The notes under the pieces: model-generated
What the model was told of the DNA's origin: nothing
Database searches by the model: none
The model's input: the letters and a program-made list of their open reading frames with translations, nothing else
In this document: positions 1-5,963 of the stretch, piece after piece
How positions within the stretch are numbered: the stretch's first letter is position 1
Layout: every line of letters begins with the position of its first letter
Source of the DNA: Deltaproteobacteria bacterium
GTDB taxonomy: Bacteria > Desulfobacterota > DSM-4660 > Desulfatiglandales > Desulfatiglandaceae
Assembly: GCA_018644785.1 (NCBI GenBank)
Contig: JABGPV010000076.1
Span: 1 to 18,733 of the forward strand
DNA: 18,733 nt
Reading direction: 5' to 3'
Made by a program: the position numbers and the translations under genes

Positions 1-74
1 AAGGGGGCTTTCCTAACGTAACCGCCCCCTTTTAGGGGGCTACCTGAGGCCTCCCGCTATGCGGGAGGAGCCTC
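1..74. repeat. Two adjacent hairpins upstream of nudC
   Basis: Two strong inverted repeats fill the left edge. The first is AAGGGGGC (1-8) with GCCCCCTT (24-31); an alternative fold pairs GCCCCC (24-29) with GGGGGC (35-40), so the two stems compete. The second is GAGGCCTCCCGC (46-57) with GCGGGAG (61-67) and GCCTC (70-74), with a 3-base loop and a 2-base bulge. All three forward frames hit a stop within the first 35 bases, so this is not the N-terminal coding part of the gene that follows. It could be a terminator pair of an upstream gene or a repetitive palindromic element. It does not match the palindromes near 5.1-5.9 kb and 11.9-12.1 kb. Confidence 0.6.
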
Positions 75-75
75 A

Positions 76-600
76 CTGCAATGGCATCGAAACCATCAAT
101 ATTGCAGCCGGTGCGGAAAGCCAAACGAGGATAAGGAAGACGAAAGGGCTAAAATCTGTCCGGGATGTGGATTGATCAATTACCCCAGGCTTTCCCCGGC
201 CATCATCGTTTCAGTGGTCAGGGATGGTAAAATTCTGTTGGCTCATTCAAGCCGATTCCCCGAAGACTTTTACAGTGTTCTGGCAGGATTCGTGGAACCG
301 GGTGAAACCCTTGAAGACTGCGTCAGAAGGGAAGTGTTTGAAGAGGTGGGTATATCGGTTAAAAACATATCCTATTTCGGAAGCCAGCCTTGGCCGTTTC
401 CCGATTCCCTCATGGTGGGGTTCACTGCGGAATACGCCGGCGGTGAAGTAAAAGAGGACGGGGTTGAAATCTCCCATGCGGACTGGTTTCCACCGGACCG
501 GCTGCCACGAATTCCACCCAGAATCAGCATTGCAAGGAAGTTGATCGATGGGTTTACGGAGGGGCGTCCTCTGGTAACGCCGGTCGTACTTTCAAAGTGA
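76..600 (+). CDS. nudC: NudC-type NADH pyrophosphatase, N-terminal domain missing
   Basis: This is a Nudix hydrolase of the NADH pyrophosphatase (NAD-capped RNA decapping) type. The frame shows a zinc ribbon (YCSRCG at 100-117, ICPGCG at 154-171), then a Nudix box running GFVEPGE to REVFEEVG, and the family hallmark SQPWPFPDS after it. NudC proteins normally carry about 100 more residues before the zinc ribbon. Here the frame closes at a TAA at 19-21 and the region before [10 protein letters not shown] is hairpin sequence. There is no in-frame ATG or GTG. The choices are a CTG at 76 behind GGAGGA (64-69), or a TTG at 172 that would cut off the whole ribbon. I drew the gene from 76 to keep the ribbon. 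It may be a truncated but active enzyme, or a recently disrupted gene whose N-terminal part lies left of the window. The 3' end overlaps the convergent gene on the other strand. Confidence 0.75.
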   Translation: MQWHRNHQYCSRCGKPNEDKEDERAKICPGCGLINYPRLSPAIIVSVVRDGKILLAHSSRFPEDFYSVLAGFVEPGETLEDCVRREVFEEVGISVKNISYFGSQPWPFPDSLMVGFTAEYAGGEVKEDGVEISHADWFPPDRLPRIPPRISIARKLIDGFTEGRPLVTPVVLSK

Positions 601-937
601 TTTCTTTCCGGATTTGAACCAGACCCGGTTTGGCCCCTCTGGGCTTGGTGACGTATCGGGCCTGAGTGCACGAAACCGGCACAACGCCGCCGTGTCGCGC
701 CTTGCTGTAATAGGCGGCCACGGCGGCGGCTTGCTTCAGGGTATCCCGGTTCGGGGCCTCTCCGGAACCGGTCCTAAGCACCACGTGACTGCCGGGCATG
801 CCCCGTACATGGAACCAGTAATCATTGGGCTTTGCCAGTTTGAGGCTGAGATAGTCGTTGTCCACATCCGTTTTTCCCGCAACCACTTTCCATCCGCCCG
901 GCAGTTCGTATTCGATGATGTTGTACTGAGAAGGCAA
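554..937 (-). CDS. Stand-alone NFACT RNA-binding domain protein (DUF814)
   Basis: The 127-residue product matches the NFACT-R (DUF814) domain found at the C-terminal end of RqcH/Fbp-type proteins, which bind stalled 50S-peptidyl-tRNA complexes. Visible landmarks are [20 protein letters not shown], then [19 protein letters not shown], and later [12 protein letters not shown] and [14 protein letters not shown]. Only this domain is present: the NFACT-N and coiled-coil parts of RqcH are absent, so a role in ribosome quality control is inferred at most. The start is a TTG at 937-935, as the frame has no ATG before a stop at 973-971. It lies 5 bases after the stop of the gene before it, so translational coupling is likely. 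The last 47 bases overlap the end of nudC on the other strand. It probably belongs to a minus-strand unit with murI. Confidence 0.8.
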   Translation of the reverse strand: MPSQYNIIEYELPGGWKVVAGKTDVDNDYLSLKLAKPNDYWFHVRGMPGSHVVLRTGSGEAPNRDTLKQAAAVAAYYSKARHGGVVPVSCTQARYVTKPRGAKPGLVQIRKEITLKVRPALPEDAPP

Positions 938-942
938 AAAGG

Positions 943-1308
943 CTAACTTCCGGGCATGATGATGCGGGAATCATTTTCCTTTTTTTCAGCCTGTTGTTGC
1001 GCCTGCATCTGTTTCGCTCTTTCCATCATCTCTTGAAGGGCTATTTTCATTGCGCCGGGAAACTCTTTCATGGCTTCTTCCAGTGTGGCTGCCTTTAAGG
1101 GCGCTTGAAGGGGGACAAGCCCTTGGGGGGAATGGAGCTGGGTGTGTCCCATGAAAAGGGTTTGGCGGCTTGTGTCTTCGCTTCCATCCGGTTTGATGGG
1201 TTTGAGGCATCTGATGGATCCTACCTTGAGATCCGTAACGGACTCCTCAACGCAGAGGCTTTGTTTGTTGAAAGTGAAGTCGATCTGGTCCGGGCTACTG
1301 GTGTTCAT
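943..1308 (-). CDS. Small hypothetical protein, Gln/Lys-rich C-terminal helix
   Basis: A 121-residue soluble protein with no signal peptide or membrane segment. I do not recognise a named domain, although similar proteins annotated only as cytoplasmic protein are, as far as I recall, common in deltaproteobacteria. The N-terminal half (DFTFNKQSLCVEESVTDLK) looks like a beta-rich module. A predicted amphipathic helix follows (TLEEAMKEFPGAMKIALQEM), then a charged tail rich in Gln and Lys that ends RIIMPGS. GGGAG sits 7 bases before the ATG, a good ribosome binding site. It stands 114 bases after murI and 5 bases before the NFACT-R gene, so it may work with the latter. No function can be assigned. 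Confidence 0.75.
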   Translation of the reverse strand: MNTSSPDQIDFTFNKQSLCVEESVTDLKVGSIRCLKPIKPDGSEDTSRQTLFMGHTQLHSPQGLVPLQAPLKAATLEEAMKEFPGAMKIALQEMMERAKQMQAQQQAEKKENDSRIIMPGS

Positions 1309-1422
1309 TTGTTTTCTCCCTGGGGTTTTGCCAAAACATGATTGTTTATGGCTTTACATGATTATCAGGCCCCAAGTATCACGATGTGAGACAAATAGCA
1401 ACCCTCAGATTTTGCCCAAGCC

Positions 1423-2235
1423 TTAAGGGCCCAGCACAATTTTTTCAACGGATGGGATGTTTTGACTCAGAAATTTTTCACCAAATATTCTGAATCGCTC
1501 GGGGTCATCTGTAGTACAGTAGGTGACGGTTCTGTTTTGAGGGATCCGGACCTCTATTTCAGGGTGTCTGATTAAGTAATCCGCCAGCTTATATGAGATG
1601 GTTTCGGGGCCGTTCAATACTCGACAGTTTTTTCCCATGATCCTCGCGATATCTTTTTCCAGAAAACTGTAATGGGTGCAACCCAGAATGAGGGTGTCGA
1701 TCATTTTGCGTTTCACTCGGGACAGGTATTTTTTTAAAATCATGTTGGATTCCGGTTTCCCCACCCAGCCTTCTTCCACCAGGGGGACCAGAAGTGGACA
1801 GGCCTGCCCGTAGATTATAAGCTTATGTCTCAGTTTCCGCAACTCTTCCTCATAGACCCTTGATTCAATGGTGGCCTGTGTGCCGATAACACCGATTCGA
1901 CCGTAGCGCGTCGATTCAACGGCGGATTCGGCCAGGGGAATCACTACCCCCAGAACACGGCGGTCCGGATAGTTCACAGGCAGCCACTCCTGCTGGATTT
2001 TGCGAAGTGCTTTGGTTGAGGCCGTGTTACAGGCAAGAACAATCACCCTACACCCTTTGCTGAAAAGAAAATTCACCGCTTGACGGGTGTACGTATAAAT
2101 AACCTCCTGGCTTTTGCTGCCATAGGGCGTCCGAGCGCTGTCACCCAGATAGAGATAATCATACTCTGGAAGTTTTTTTAAAAATGCGCTCAAGATAGTG
2201 AGCCCGCCAAATCCCGAATCAAAGACACCGATCAT
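1423..2235 (-). CDS. murI: Glutamate racemase
   Basis: Converts L-glutamate to D-glutamate for peptidoglycan. The 270-residue product has the usual family length. Visible motifs are FDSGFGG with Asp6 near the start, GDSARTPYG around residue 31, ACNTAS with catalytic Cys69, and LGCTHY with the second catalytic Cys186. The residue after HY, commonly Pro in the family, is Ser here. The frame is open upstream to 2367, but the ATG at 2235-2233 has GGAGG (2250-2246) 10 bases before it and begins right at the conserved MIGVFDSG. Upstream of it on this strand a TTGACA lies at 2291-2286, but I see no convincing -10 partner. It is divergent from htpG and heads the minus-strand set murI, hypothetical, NFACT-R. 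Confidence 0.93.
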   Translation of the reverse strand: MIGVFDSGFGGLTILSAFLKKLPEYDYLYLGDSARTPYGSKSQEVIYTYTRQAVNFLFSKGCRVIVLACNTASTKALRKIQQEWLPVNYPDRRVLGVVIPLAESAVESTRYGRIGVIGTQATIESRVYEEELRKLRHKLIIYGQACPLLVPLVEEGWVGKPESNMILKKYLSRVKRKMIDTLILGCTHYSFLEKDIARIMGKNCRVLNGPETISYKLADYLIRHPEIEVRIPQNRTVTYCTTDDPERFRIFGEKFLSQNIPSVEKIVLGP

Positions 2236-2354
2236 GGTGAGATGACCTCCTTTCCCCCTCTGGTTTCGCTCTGATGAGCTCGGTCTGTCAAGAAAAAAAT
2301 CCATTCCACACAACACCACAAGCATCCGCACCCCATTAATGGCTTCCCAAAGGT

Positions 2355-2384
2355 CTTGACATCTCAAAATTAACGCCCATTTTA
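2355..2384 (+). promoter_or_regulatory. Sigma-32-like heat-shock promoter of htpG
   Basis: CTTGACA (2355-2361) is followed after 13 bases by GCCCATTTTA (2375-2384). This is close to the heat-shock sigma-32 pattern (CTTGAA, 13-15 bases, CCCCATNT), and htpG is a classical sigma-32 target in proteobacteria. The element is about 57 bases before the htpG start. A sigma-70 reading (TTGACA at 2356) lacks a -10 box at a normal distance. No CIRCE element (the HrcA operator) is visible. Confidence 0.6.
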
Positions 2385-2440
2385 TTAGGGTAAATTTTCG
2401 AAGAAAATGTAAAACGAGACCTTATGAAAGAGGAGACAAT

Positions 2441-4369
2441 ATGGCAGGTAAACAAGAAACCCATCAATTTAAAACGGAAATACAGCAGATACTCAATCTC
2501 ATTATCAATTCTTTGTATTCCAATCGGGATATATTTCTGAGGGAATTGATCTCAAATTCATCGGATGCCATCGACCGGCTGCGGTTTAAAGCCCAGACTG
2601 ATGCGGATATCCTGGGCGACGACGCCGAGTTTTTTATCCGAATCACCCCGGATACGGAAAAAAAGACCCTCGAGGTCACCGACAACGGTGTTGGCATGAC
2701 CCATGAAGAGGTTATGGAAAATATCGGTACCATCGCCAAAAGCGGTACTTCCGCATTCCTGGAGGCCCTTGAAAATTCGAAAAAAGAGAATGCTCTGGCC
2801 CCTGATCTCATCGGCAAATTCGGGGTTGGTTTCTACAGTGCATTTATTGTGGCCGATAAAGTGACCCTGACCACGAAAGCGGCGGGTTCGGATACCGCAG
2901 TCCGGTGGGAATCCAAAGGGGATGGTTCCTATACCATTGAAGAGGTGGAGAAAGAAAAGCGGGGGACCACCATTCTGCTTAAACTGAAAGACCCGGAGGA
3001 GAAAGACGATGATAATTACACCGATGAGTGGGTGATTCGTCAGACCGTGAAGAAACATTCGGATTTTGTCCGGTACCCCATTCGGATGGAGGTGGACAAA
3101 ACCGAACCCATTCCCGAAGGGGAACAGCTCAAGGGCACCGATGGAAAACCGCTTTCCGCCACACGGAAAGTGCGGGAGGACGAAACCCTCAATTCCATGA
3201 AGGCCATCTGGACCCGACCCAAGTCTGAAATCACGGAAGAGGAATACAAGGAGTTTTACAAACACATCAGCCACGACTGGAACGATCCCCTTTCCCATAT
3301 TCATGTGAAACTGGAAGGGGTGGTGGAATACACCATGCTCCTGTTTGTTCCGGAAAAGGCGCCGTTTGATTTCTTCACCGCAGAGCGAAAGCACGGCATA
3401 AGGCTTTTCTCCCGCCGGGTGTTCATCATGGAGAACTGTAAAGACCTGATCCCCGAATACCTGCGGTTCATCAAAGGCGTTGTGGATGCCATGGATTTGA
3501 ATCTGAATGTCAGCCGTGAAATATTGCAGCAGGACAAGATGGTTCGAAATATTCGAAAAAACATCATCAAAAATGTATTAAACCACCTGTCAGAGATGGA
3601 TAAGGAGACTTACGAAAAATTCTTTGACGCTTTCGGCATGGTGATCAAAGAGGGCATCCATTCGGATTTTGAAAACAAGGACAAGATCGCGGATCTGGCA
3701 CGCTACAAAACGACCAAATCGGACGGCAAATACGTATCGCTTAAAGAATACATGGTCAACATGAAGCCGGATCAGGAAGGGATCTATTACATGACCGGGG
3801 AGAACATCTCCACCCTCATCAATAGCCCCCATCTGGAAAAGCTGAAGGACAAGGACTATGAAGTGCTACTCATGAGCGACCCCATCGACGAATGGGTGGT
3901 GCAGGCTTTGACAGAATATGACAAAAAACCCCTCATGAGCGCTGAAAAAGGGGATTTGAAAATCGATGACGACAAGAAAGAGGAAAAGACGAAAGATCTG
4001 AATTCCCTCTTTGAATTCATCAAGAGCGAGCTGCATGAGAAGGTCAAAGAAGTGCGGCCTTCAACACACCTCAAGGATTCCGTGGCTTGCCTCTCCAGCG
4101 ATGAAGGGGAGATGAGCGCCTACATGGAAAAGATCATGAAGGCCACCGGAAATGCGGCCCCCGATGCCAAGCGGGTGCTTGAGTTGAACGCGGATCATCC
4201 GGCTGTCAATAAAATGAAGGAAATGTTTGAAAGCAACAAGAAAGATCCCAAACTGAAAGACTACAGCCAACTGCTCTTTGATATGGCGGTCATCGGCGAG
4301 GGCGGAAAAATCGATAACCCCTCCCGTTTCAATAAGCAGGTGGGCGAATTGCTGATCGGCGCCTTTTAG
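2441..4369 (+). CDS. htpG: Molecular chaperone HtpG (bacterial Hsp90)
   Basis: An ATP-dependent cytosolic chaperone that works as a homodimer with the DnaK system. The 642 residues cover all three Hsp90 regions. The GHKL ATPase comes first, with [16 protein letters not shown] (catalytic Glu35, Mg-binding Asn39), VTDNGVGM (nucleotide-binding Asp81) and [11 protein letters not shown]. The middle domain carries [10 protein letters not shown] with the catalytic-loop Arg, and the C-terminal dimerisation part ends [14 protein letters not shown]. There is no eukaryotic MEEVD tail, as expected. The ATG has an AGAGGAG ribosome binding site 5 bases before it. The gene stands alone between its heat-shock-like promoter and a rho-independent terminator, divergent from murI. 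Nothing unusual is seen in the sequence. Confidence 0.97.
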   Translation: MAGKQETHQFKTEIQQILNLIINSLYSNRDIFLRELISNSSDAIDRLRFKAQTDADILGDDAEFFIRITPDTEKKTLEVTDNGVGMTHEEVMENIGTIAKSGTSAFLEALENSKKENALAPDLIGKFGVGFYSAFIVADKVTLTTKAAGSDTAVRWESKGDGSYTIEEVEKEKRGTTILLKLKDPEEKDDDNYTDEWVIRQTVKKHSDFVRYPIRMEVDKTEPIPEGEQLKGTDGKPLSATRKVREDETLNSMKAIWTRPKSEITEEEYKEFYKHISHDWNDPLSHIHVKLEGVVEYTMLLFVPEKAPFDFFTAERKHGIRLFSRRVFIMENCKDLIPEYLRFIKGVVDAMDLNLNVSREILQQDKMVRNIRKNIIKNVLNHLSEMDKETYEKFFDAFGMVIKEGIHSDFENKDKIADLARYKTTKSDGKYVSLKEYMVNMKPDQEGIYYMTGENISTLINSPHLEKLKDKDYEVLLMSDPIDEWVVQALTEYDKKPLMSAEKGDLKIDDDKKEEKTKDLNSLFEFIKSELHEKVKEVRPSTHLKDSVACLSSDEGEMSAYMEKIMKATGNAAPDAKRVLELNADHPAVNKMKEMFESNKKDPKLKDYSQLLFDMAVIGEGGKIDNPSRFNKQVGELLIGAF

Positions 4370-4393
4370 ACCTGAAACACACATTCTTATCCA

Positions 4394-4433
4394 AAAAAAC
4401 GGCCGTCTTTTTCATTAAGGGTGGCTGTTTTTT
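4394..4433 (+). terminator. Rho-independent terminator after htpG
   Basis: AAAAAACGGCC (4394-4404) pairs with GGCTGTTTTTT (4423-4433), with one G-T pair, and the stem runs into a T tract. It lies 24 bases after the htpG stop and separates that gene from the toxin-antitoxin operon. The A tract on the left arm means it could also act in the reverse direction, though no minus-strand gene ends here. Confidence 0.65.
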
Positions 4434-4476
4434 ATTGTTCGGACCGCATAATATAAAATTGGATTTTTATAAACGC

Positions 4477-4514
4477 TTGACAGCATTATGATAACGACTA
4501 CAATAGCTATGCTA
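4477..4514 (+). promoter_or_regulatory. Sigma-70 promoter and candidate operator of the mazEF-like operon
   Basis: TTGACA (4477-4482), a 16-base spacer and TACAAT (4499-4504) form a near-consensus promoter. The palindrome TAGC-TAT-GCTA (4504-4514) starts at the end of the -10 box, where a ribbon-helix-helix antitoxin would be expected to bind for autorepression. The operator role is inferred from position only. Confidence 0.6.
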
Positions 4515-4540
4515 ATGTTTATAAGAATGGGGAGGGCCCT

Positions 4541-4774
4541 ATGCGTACTGTTCAAATGACCCTGGATGACGACCTTGTTGATGCCGTCGACGTTATTGTC
4601 AAGAAAATGAAAACCACACGTTCGGCATTCACACGGGCGGCACTGCGGGAAGCCATTGAAAACATGAAAACCAGAATGCTGGAGGAGAAACATCAAAAAG
4701 GGTATGAAATATATCCCGTTTCCGGTGATGAATTCAGCGTTTGGGAAAATGAGCAGGACTGGGGGGACAAATGA
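4541..4774 (+). CDS. Ribbon-helix-helix antitoxin of a MazEF/PemIK-like pair
   Basis: A 77-residue protein whose first ~45 residues form a ribbon-helix-helix DNA-binding module: MRTVQMTLDDDLVDAVD is the beta strand and first helix, and TRSAFTRAALREAIE the second helix. The acidic, probably disordered tail ending FSVWENEQDWGDK would be the segment that wraps the toxin, as in other MazE/CopG-type antitoxins. It should neutralise the toxin encoded next and, as a dimer, repress its own promoter. The ribosome binding site GGGGAGGG lies 4 bases before the ATG. The stop overlaps the toxin start as ATGA, the usual toxin-antitoxin arrangement. The family assignment rests on the pattern and on the neighbour. 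Confidence 0.85.
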   Translation: MRTVQMTLDDDLVDAVDVIVKKMKTTRSAFTRAALREAIENMKTRMLEEKHQKGYEIYPVSGDEFSVWENEQDWGDK

Positions 4775-5082
4775 AACGGGGAGAAATTCGGTGGTACAAA
4801 TTTCAATCTCCCGAAAAAAAACGACCCGTATTGATTCTGACGCGTGATTCAATACTGGAGTACCTGGGGGAAGTGACAATTGCGCCTGTCACCACCACCA
4901 TCCGGGACATTTCAAGTGAAGTCTTTTTATCCAAAGATGATGGGATGCCAAGAGATTGCGTTGTCAATTTTGATCATATTCAGACGGTTTCAAAAGGGAA
5001 AATCGGATCTCTCATCACGACAATTTCATCGGACAAACGTAAACATGTTCGCGAGGCGATTCTCTTTGCCCTTCATTTGTGA
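4771..5082 (+). CDS. MazF/PemK-type mRNA interferase toxin
   Basis: The 103-residue product has the MazF/PemK/CcdB-fold pattern: KRGEIRWYKF at the start, RPVLILTRD on the second strand, APVTTTIRD, and FDHIQTVSKGKIG before the C-terminal helix. Members cleave mRNA at short sequences independently of the ribosome; the cut site cannot be read from the sequence. Length is normal for the family. It is translationally coupled to the antitoxin by the ATGA overlap. Its stop is about 25 bases before the palindrome array of the mobile element, so the first palindrome (5108-5129) could serve as its terminator. Confidence 0.88.
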   Translation: MKRGEIRWYKFQSPEKKRPVLILTRDSILEYLGEVTIAPVTTTIRDISSEVFLSKDDGMPRDCVVNFDHIQTVSKGKIGSLITTISSDKRKHVREAILFALHL

Positions 5083-5107
5083 GCATTGCTTTGATCATCG
5101 TTTATTT

Positions 5108-5268
5108 GCCCGGGGTTGAAACCCCGGGCTGCCGTCCCGATGGGACTGTATAAGCCCCATCGGGGCGATAGGTAATAGCCCGGCAATTCATTGCCGGGTT
5201 TTGATGCGAACCCAATATTTTAGTCCCATCGGGACGACAGAAAATAGCCTGGCAATTTATTGCCGAGG
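5108..5268. repeat. Left palindrome array of the IS200-like element
   Basis: In order: a perfect 22-base palindrome GCCCGGGGTT/AACCCCGGGC (5108-5129); type 1 hairpins at 5134-5146 and 5154-5166; a type 2 hairpin at 5179-5198; a type 1 at 5223-5235; and a degenerate type 2 at 5248-5268. Differences in the loops and paired changes in the stems (GTCCC/GGGAC against GCCCC/GGGGC) suggest the folded structure is what is conserved. Confidence 0.8.
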
Positions 5269-5303
5269 TTCGATGCAATTCATTGTCGAAAAAGGAACCA
5301 TCA
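5269..5303 (+). promoter_or_regulatory. Leader hairpin and ribosome binding site of the transposase
   Basis: TTCGA (5269-5273) pairs with TCGAA (5286-5290) around an inner CAAT/ATTG match, a decayed type 2 palindrome. AAGGA (5292-5296) begins directly after it, 7 bases before the GTG at 5304. A leader hairpin next to the ribosome binding site recalls the translational block known for IS200 tnpA, but that function is inferred here. Confidence 0.45.
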
Positions 5304-5756
5304 GTGGGAAACACCTATACCAGCCTTTACATTCATTATATTTTCAGCACCAAAAACCGCCTTCCCTTGATCGTTCCTGAAATTCAAGACCGTTTGTGGC
5401 CCTATATGGCCGGCATTGCAAAGAAAAACAACATGACGGCTTTGGCGGTGGGGGGCATGCCGGATCATATTCATATTCTTTTATCCTTGCCCGCCACCCT
5501 ATCCGTATCCAAAGCGATTCAAAGCATTAAGGGGAATTCCTCAAAATGGATCAATGACACTTTTAAGACCTCGAACCCTTTTTCATGGCAAAAGGGTTAT
5601 GGTGCTTTCAGCGTCAGTATTTCGATTTTGCAGGATACCGTCCGCTATATTCAAAACCAGGCTGTACATCATCGACGTAAATCGTTTGAAGAAGAATACC
5701 TTGATTTTTTGAAGAAAAACGAGGTTGTTTATGATGAACGATATTTGTGGGTTTGA
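5304..5756 (+). CDS. tnpA: IS200/IS605-family Y1 (HUH) transposase, RAYT-like
   Basis: A 150-residue single-strand transposase of the Y1 family (PF01797). It shows YTSLYIHYIFSTKNR at the start, the metal-binding HUH motif in GGMPDHIHILLSL, SIKGNSSKWIND, and WQKGYGAFSVS. The helix with the catalytic tyrosine is VRYIQNQAVHH, and the tail is EEYLDFLKKNEVVYDERYLW. All catalytic parts are present and the frame is intact, so it may be active. The frame opens at a TTG at 5283, but the GTG at 5304 is preferred: AAGGA is 7 bases before it and VGNTYTSLYIH matches the usual family start. No TnpB or accessory gene is present. Palindromes flank it on both sides, and a second array without any transposase lies near 11.9-12.1 kb. 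Confidence 0.9.
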   Translation: MGNTYTSLYIHYIFSTKNRLPLIVPEIQDRLWPYMAGIAKKNNMTALAVGGMPDHIHILLSLPATLSVSKAIQSIKGNSSKWINDTFKTSNPFSWQKGYGAFSVSISILQDTVRYIQNQAVHHRRKSFEEEYLDFLKKNEVVYDERYLWV

Positions 5757-5780
5757 GGGTTGTGTCTTTCAAGTTCTGCC

Positions 5781-5877
5781 GTCCCTACGGGACTGAATGT
5801 ACGTGCATGAACCAAACCCGGCAATAAATTGCCGGGCTATTTTCAGTTGTCCCTACAGGACAACCATAAAATGGGTT
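5781..5877. repeat. Right palindrome array of the IS200-like element
   Basis: Type 1 at 5781-5793 (GTCCCTACGGGAC), type 2 at 5817-5836 (CCCGGCAATAAATTGCCGGG), an extended type 1 at 5846-5864 (GTTGTCC...GGACAAC), and a small hairpin AACCAT/ATGGGTT at 5862-5877 with one bulged base. Bases 5817-5845 are identical to 12037-12065. The remaining gap to the sensor gene (5881-5963) shows no clear promoter. Confidence 0.8.
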
Positions 5878-5963
5878 GGGGCCATGATTTAACGGCTTAA
5901 GTTGTGGTCTGAAATTCAGGCGTATTTGTAACAAAACGGATTCTTTCAAATGTGGGGTTAAAC

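Larger units (their letters stand above)
5108..5880 (+). mobile_element. IS200-like single-gene element with flanking palindromes
   Basis: A Y1 transposase gene sits between two blocks of short imperfect palindromes, the layout of REP-associated tyrosine transposases (RAYT) and IS200 relatives. Two hairpin types recur. Type 1 is a 13-mer like GTCCCATCGGGAC (5134, 5154, 5223, 5781, 5849). Type 2 is a ~20-mer such as CCCGGCAATTCATTGCCGGG (5179, 5248, 5817). They tend to alternate as type 1, ~10 bases, AATAGCC, type 2. The outer limits are my estimate: the left from the first strong palindrome, the right from the point where similarity to the copy near 12.1 kb fades. IS200-type elements make no target duplication, and none is seen. 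Confidence 0.7.

Noticed and set aside
2236..2367. N-terminal extension of murI
   Set aside because: The frame is open to 2367, but the extension shows no conservation pattern, and GGAGG plus MIGVFDSG fix the start at 2235.
2558..3394. Minus-strand frame of 278 codons
   Set aside because: It lies wholly inside htpG, opposite a strongly conserved coding region, and its product is a low-complexity Gly/Phe-rich shadow with no recognisable domain.
5108..5290. CRISPR-like array
   Set aside because: The repeated units are palindromes of two types with irregular spacing and no spacers of constant length; no cas gene is nearby, and the transposase explains them better.
5102..5314. Minus-strand frame of 70 codons
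   Set aside because: It translates the palindromic array, giving repeats of the type CRPDG; there is no sign of selection for protein.
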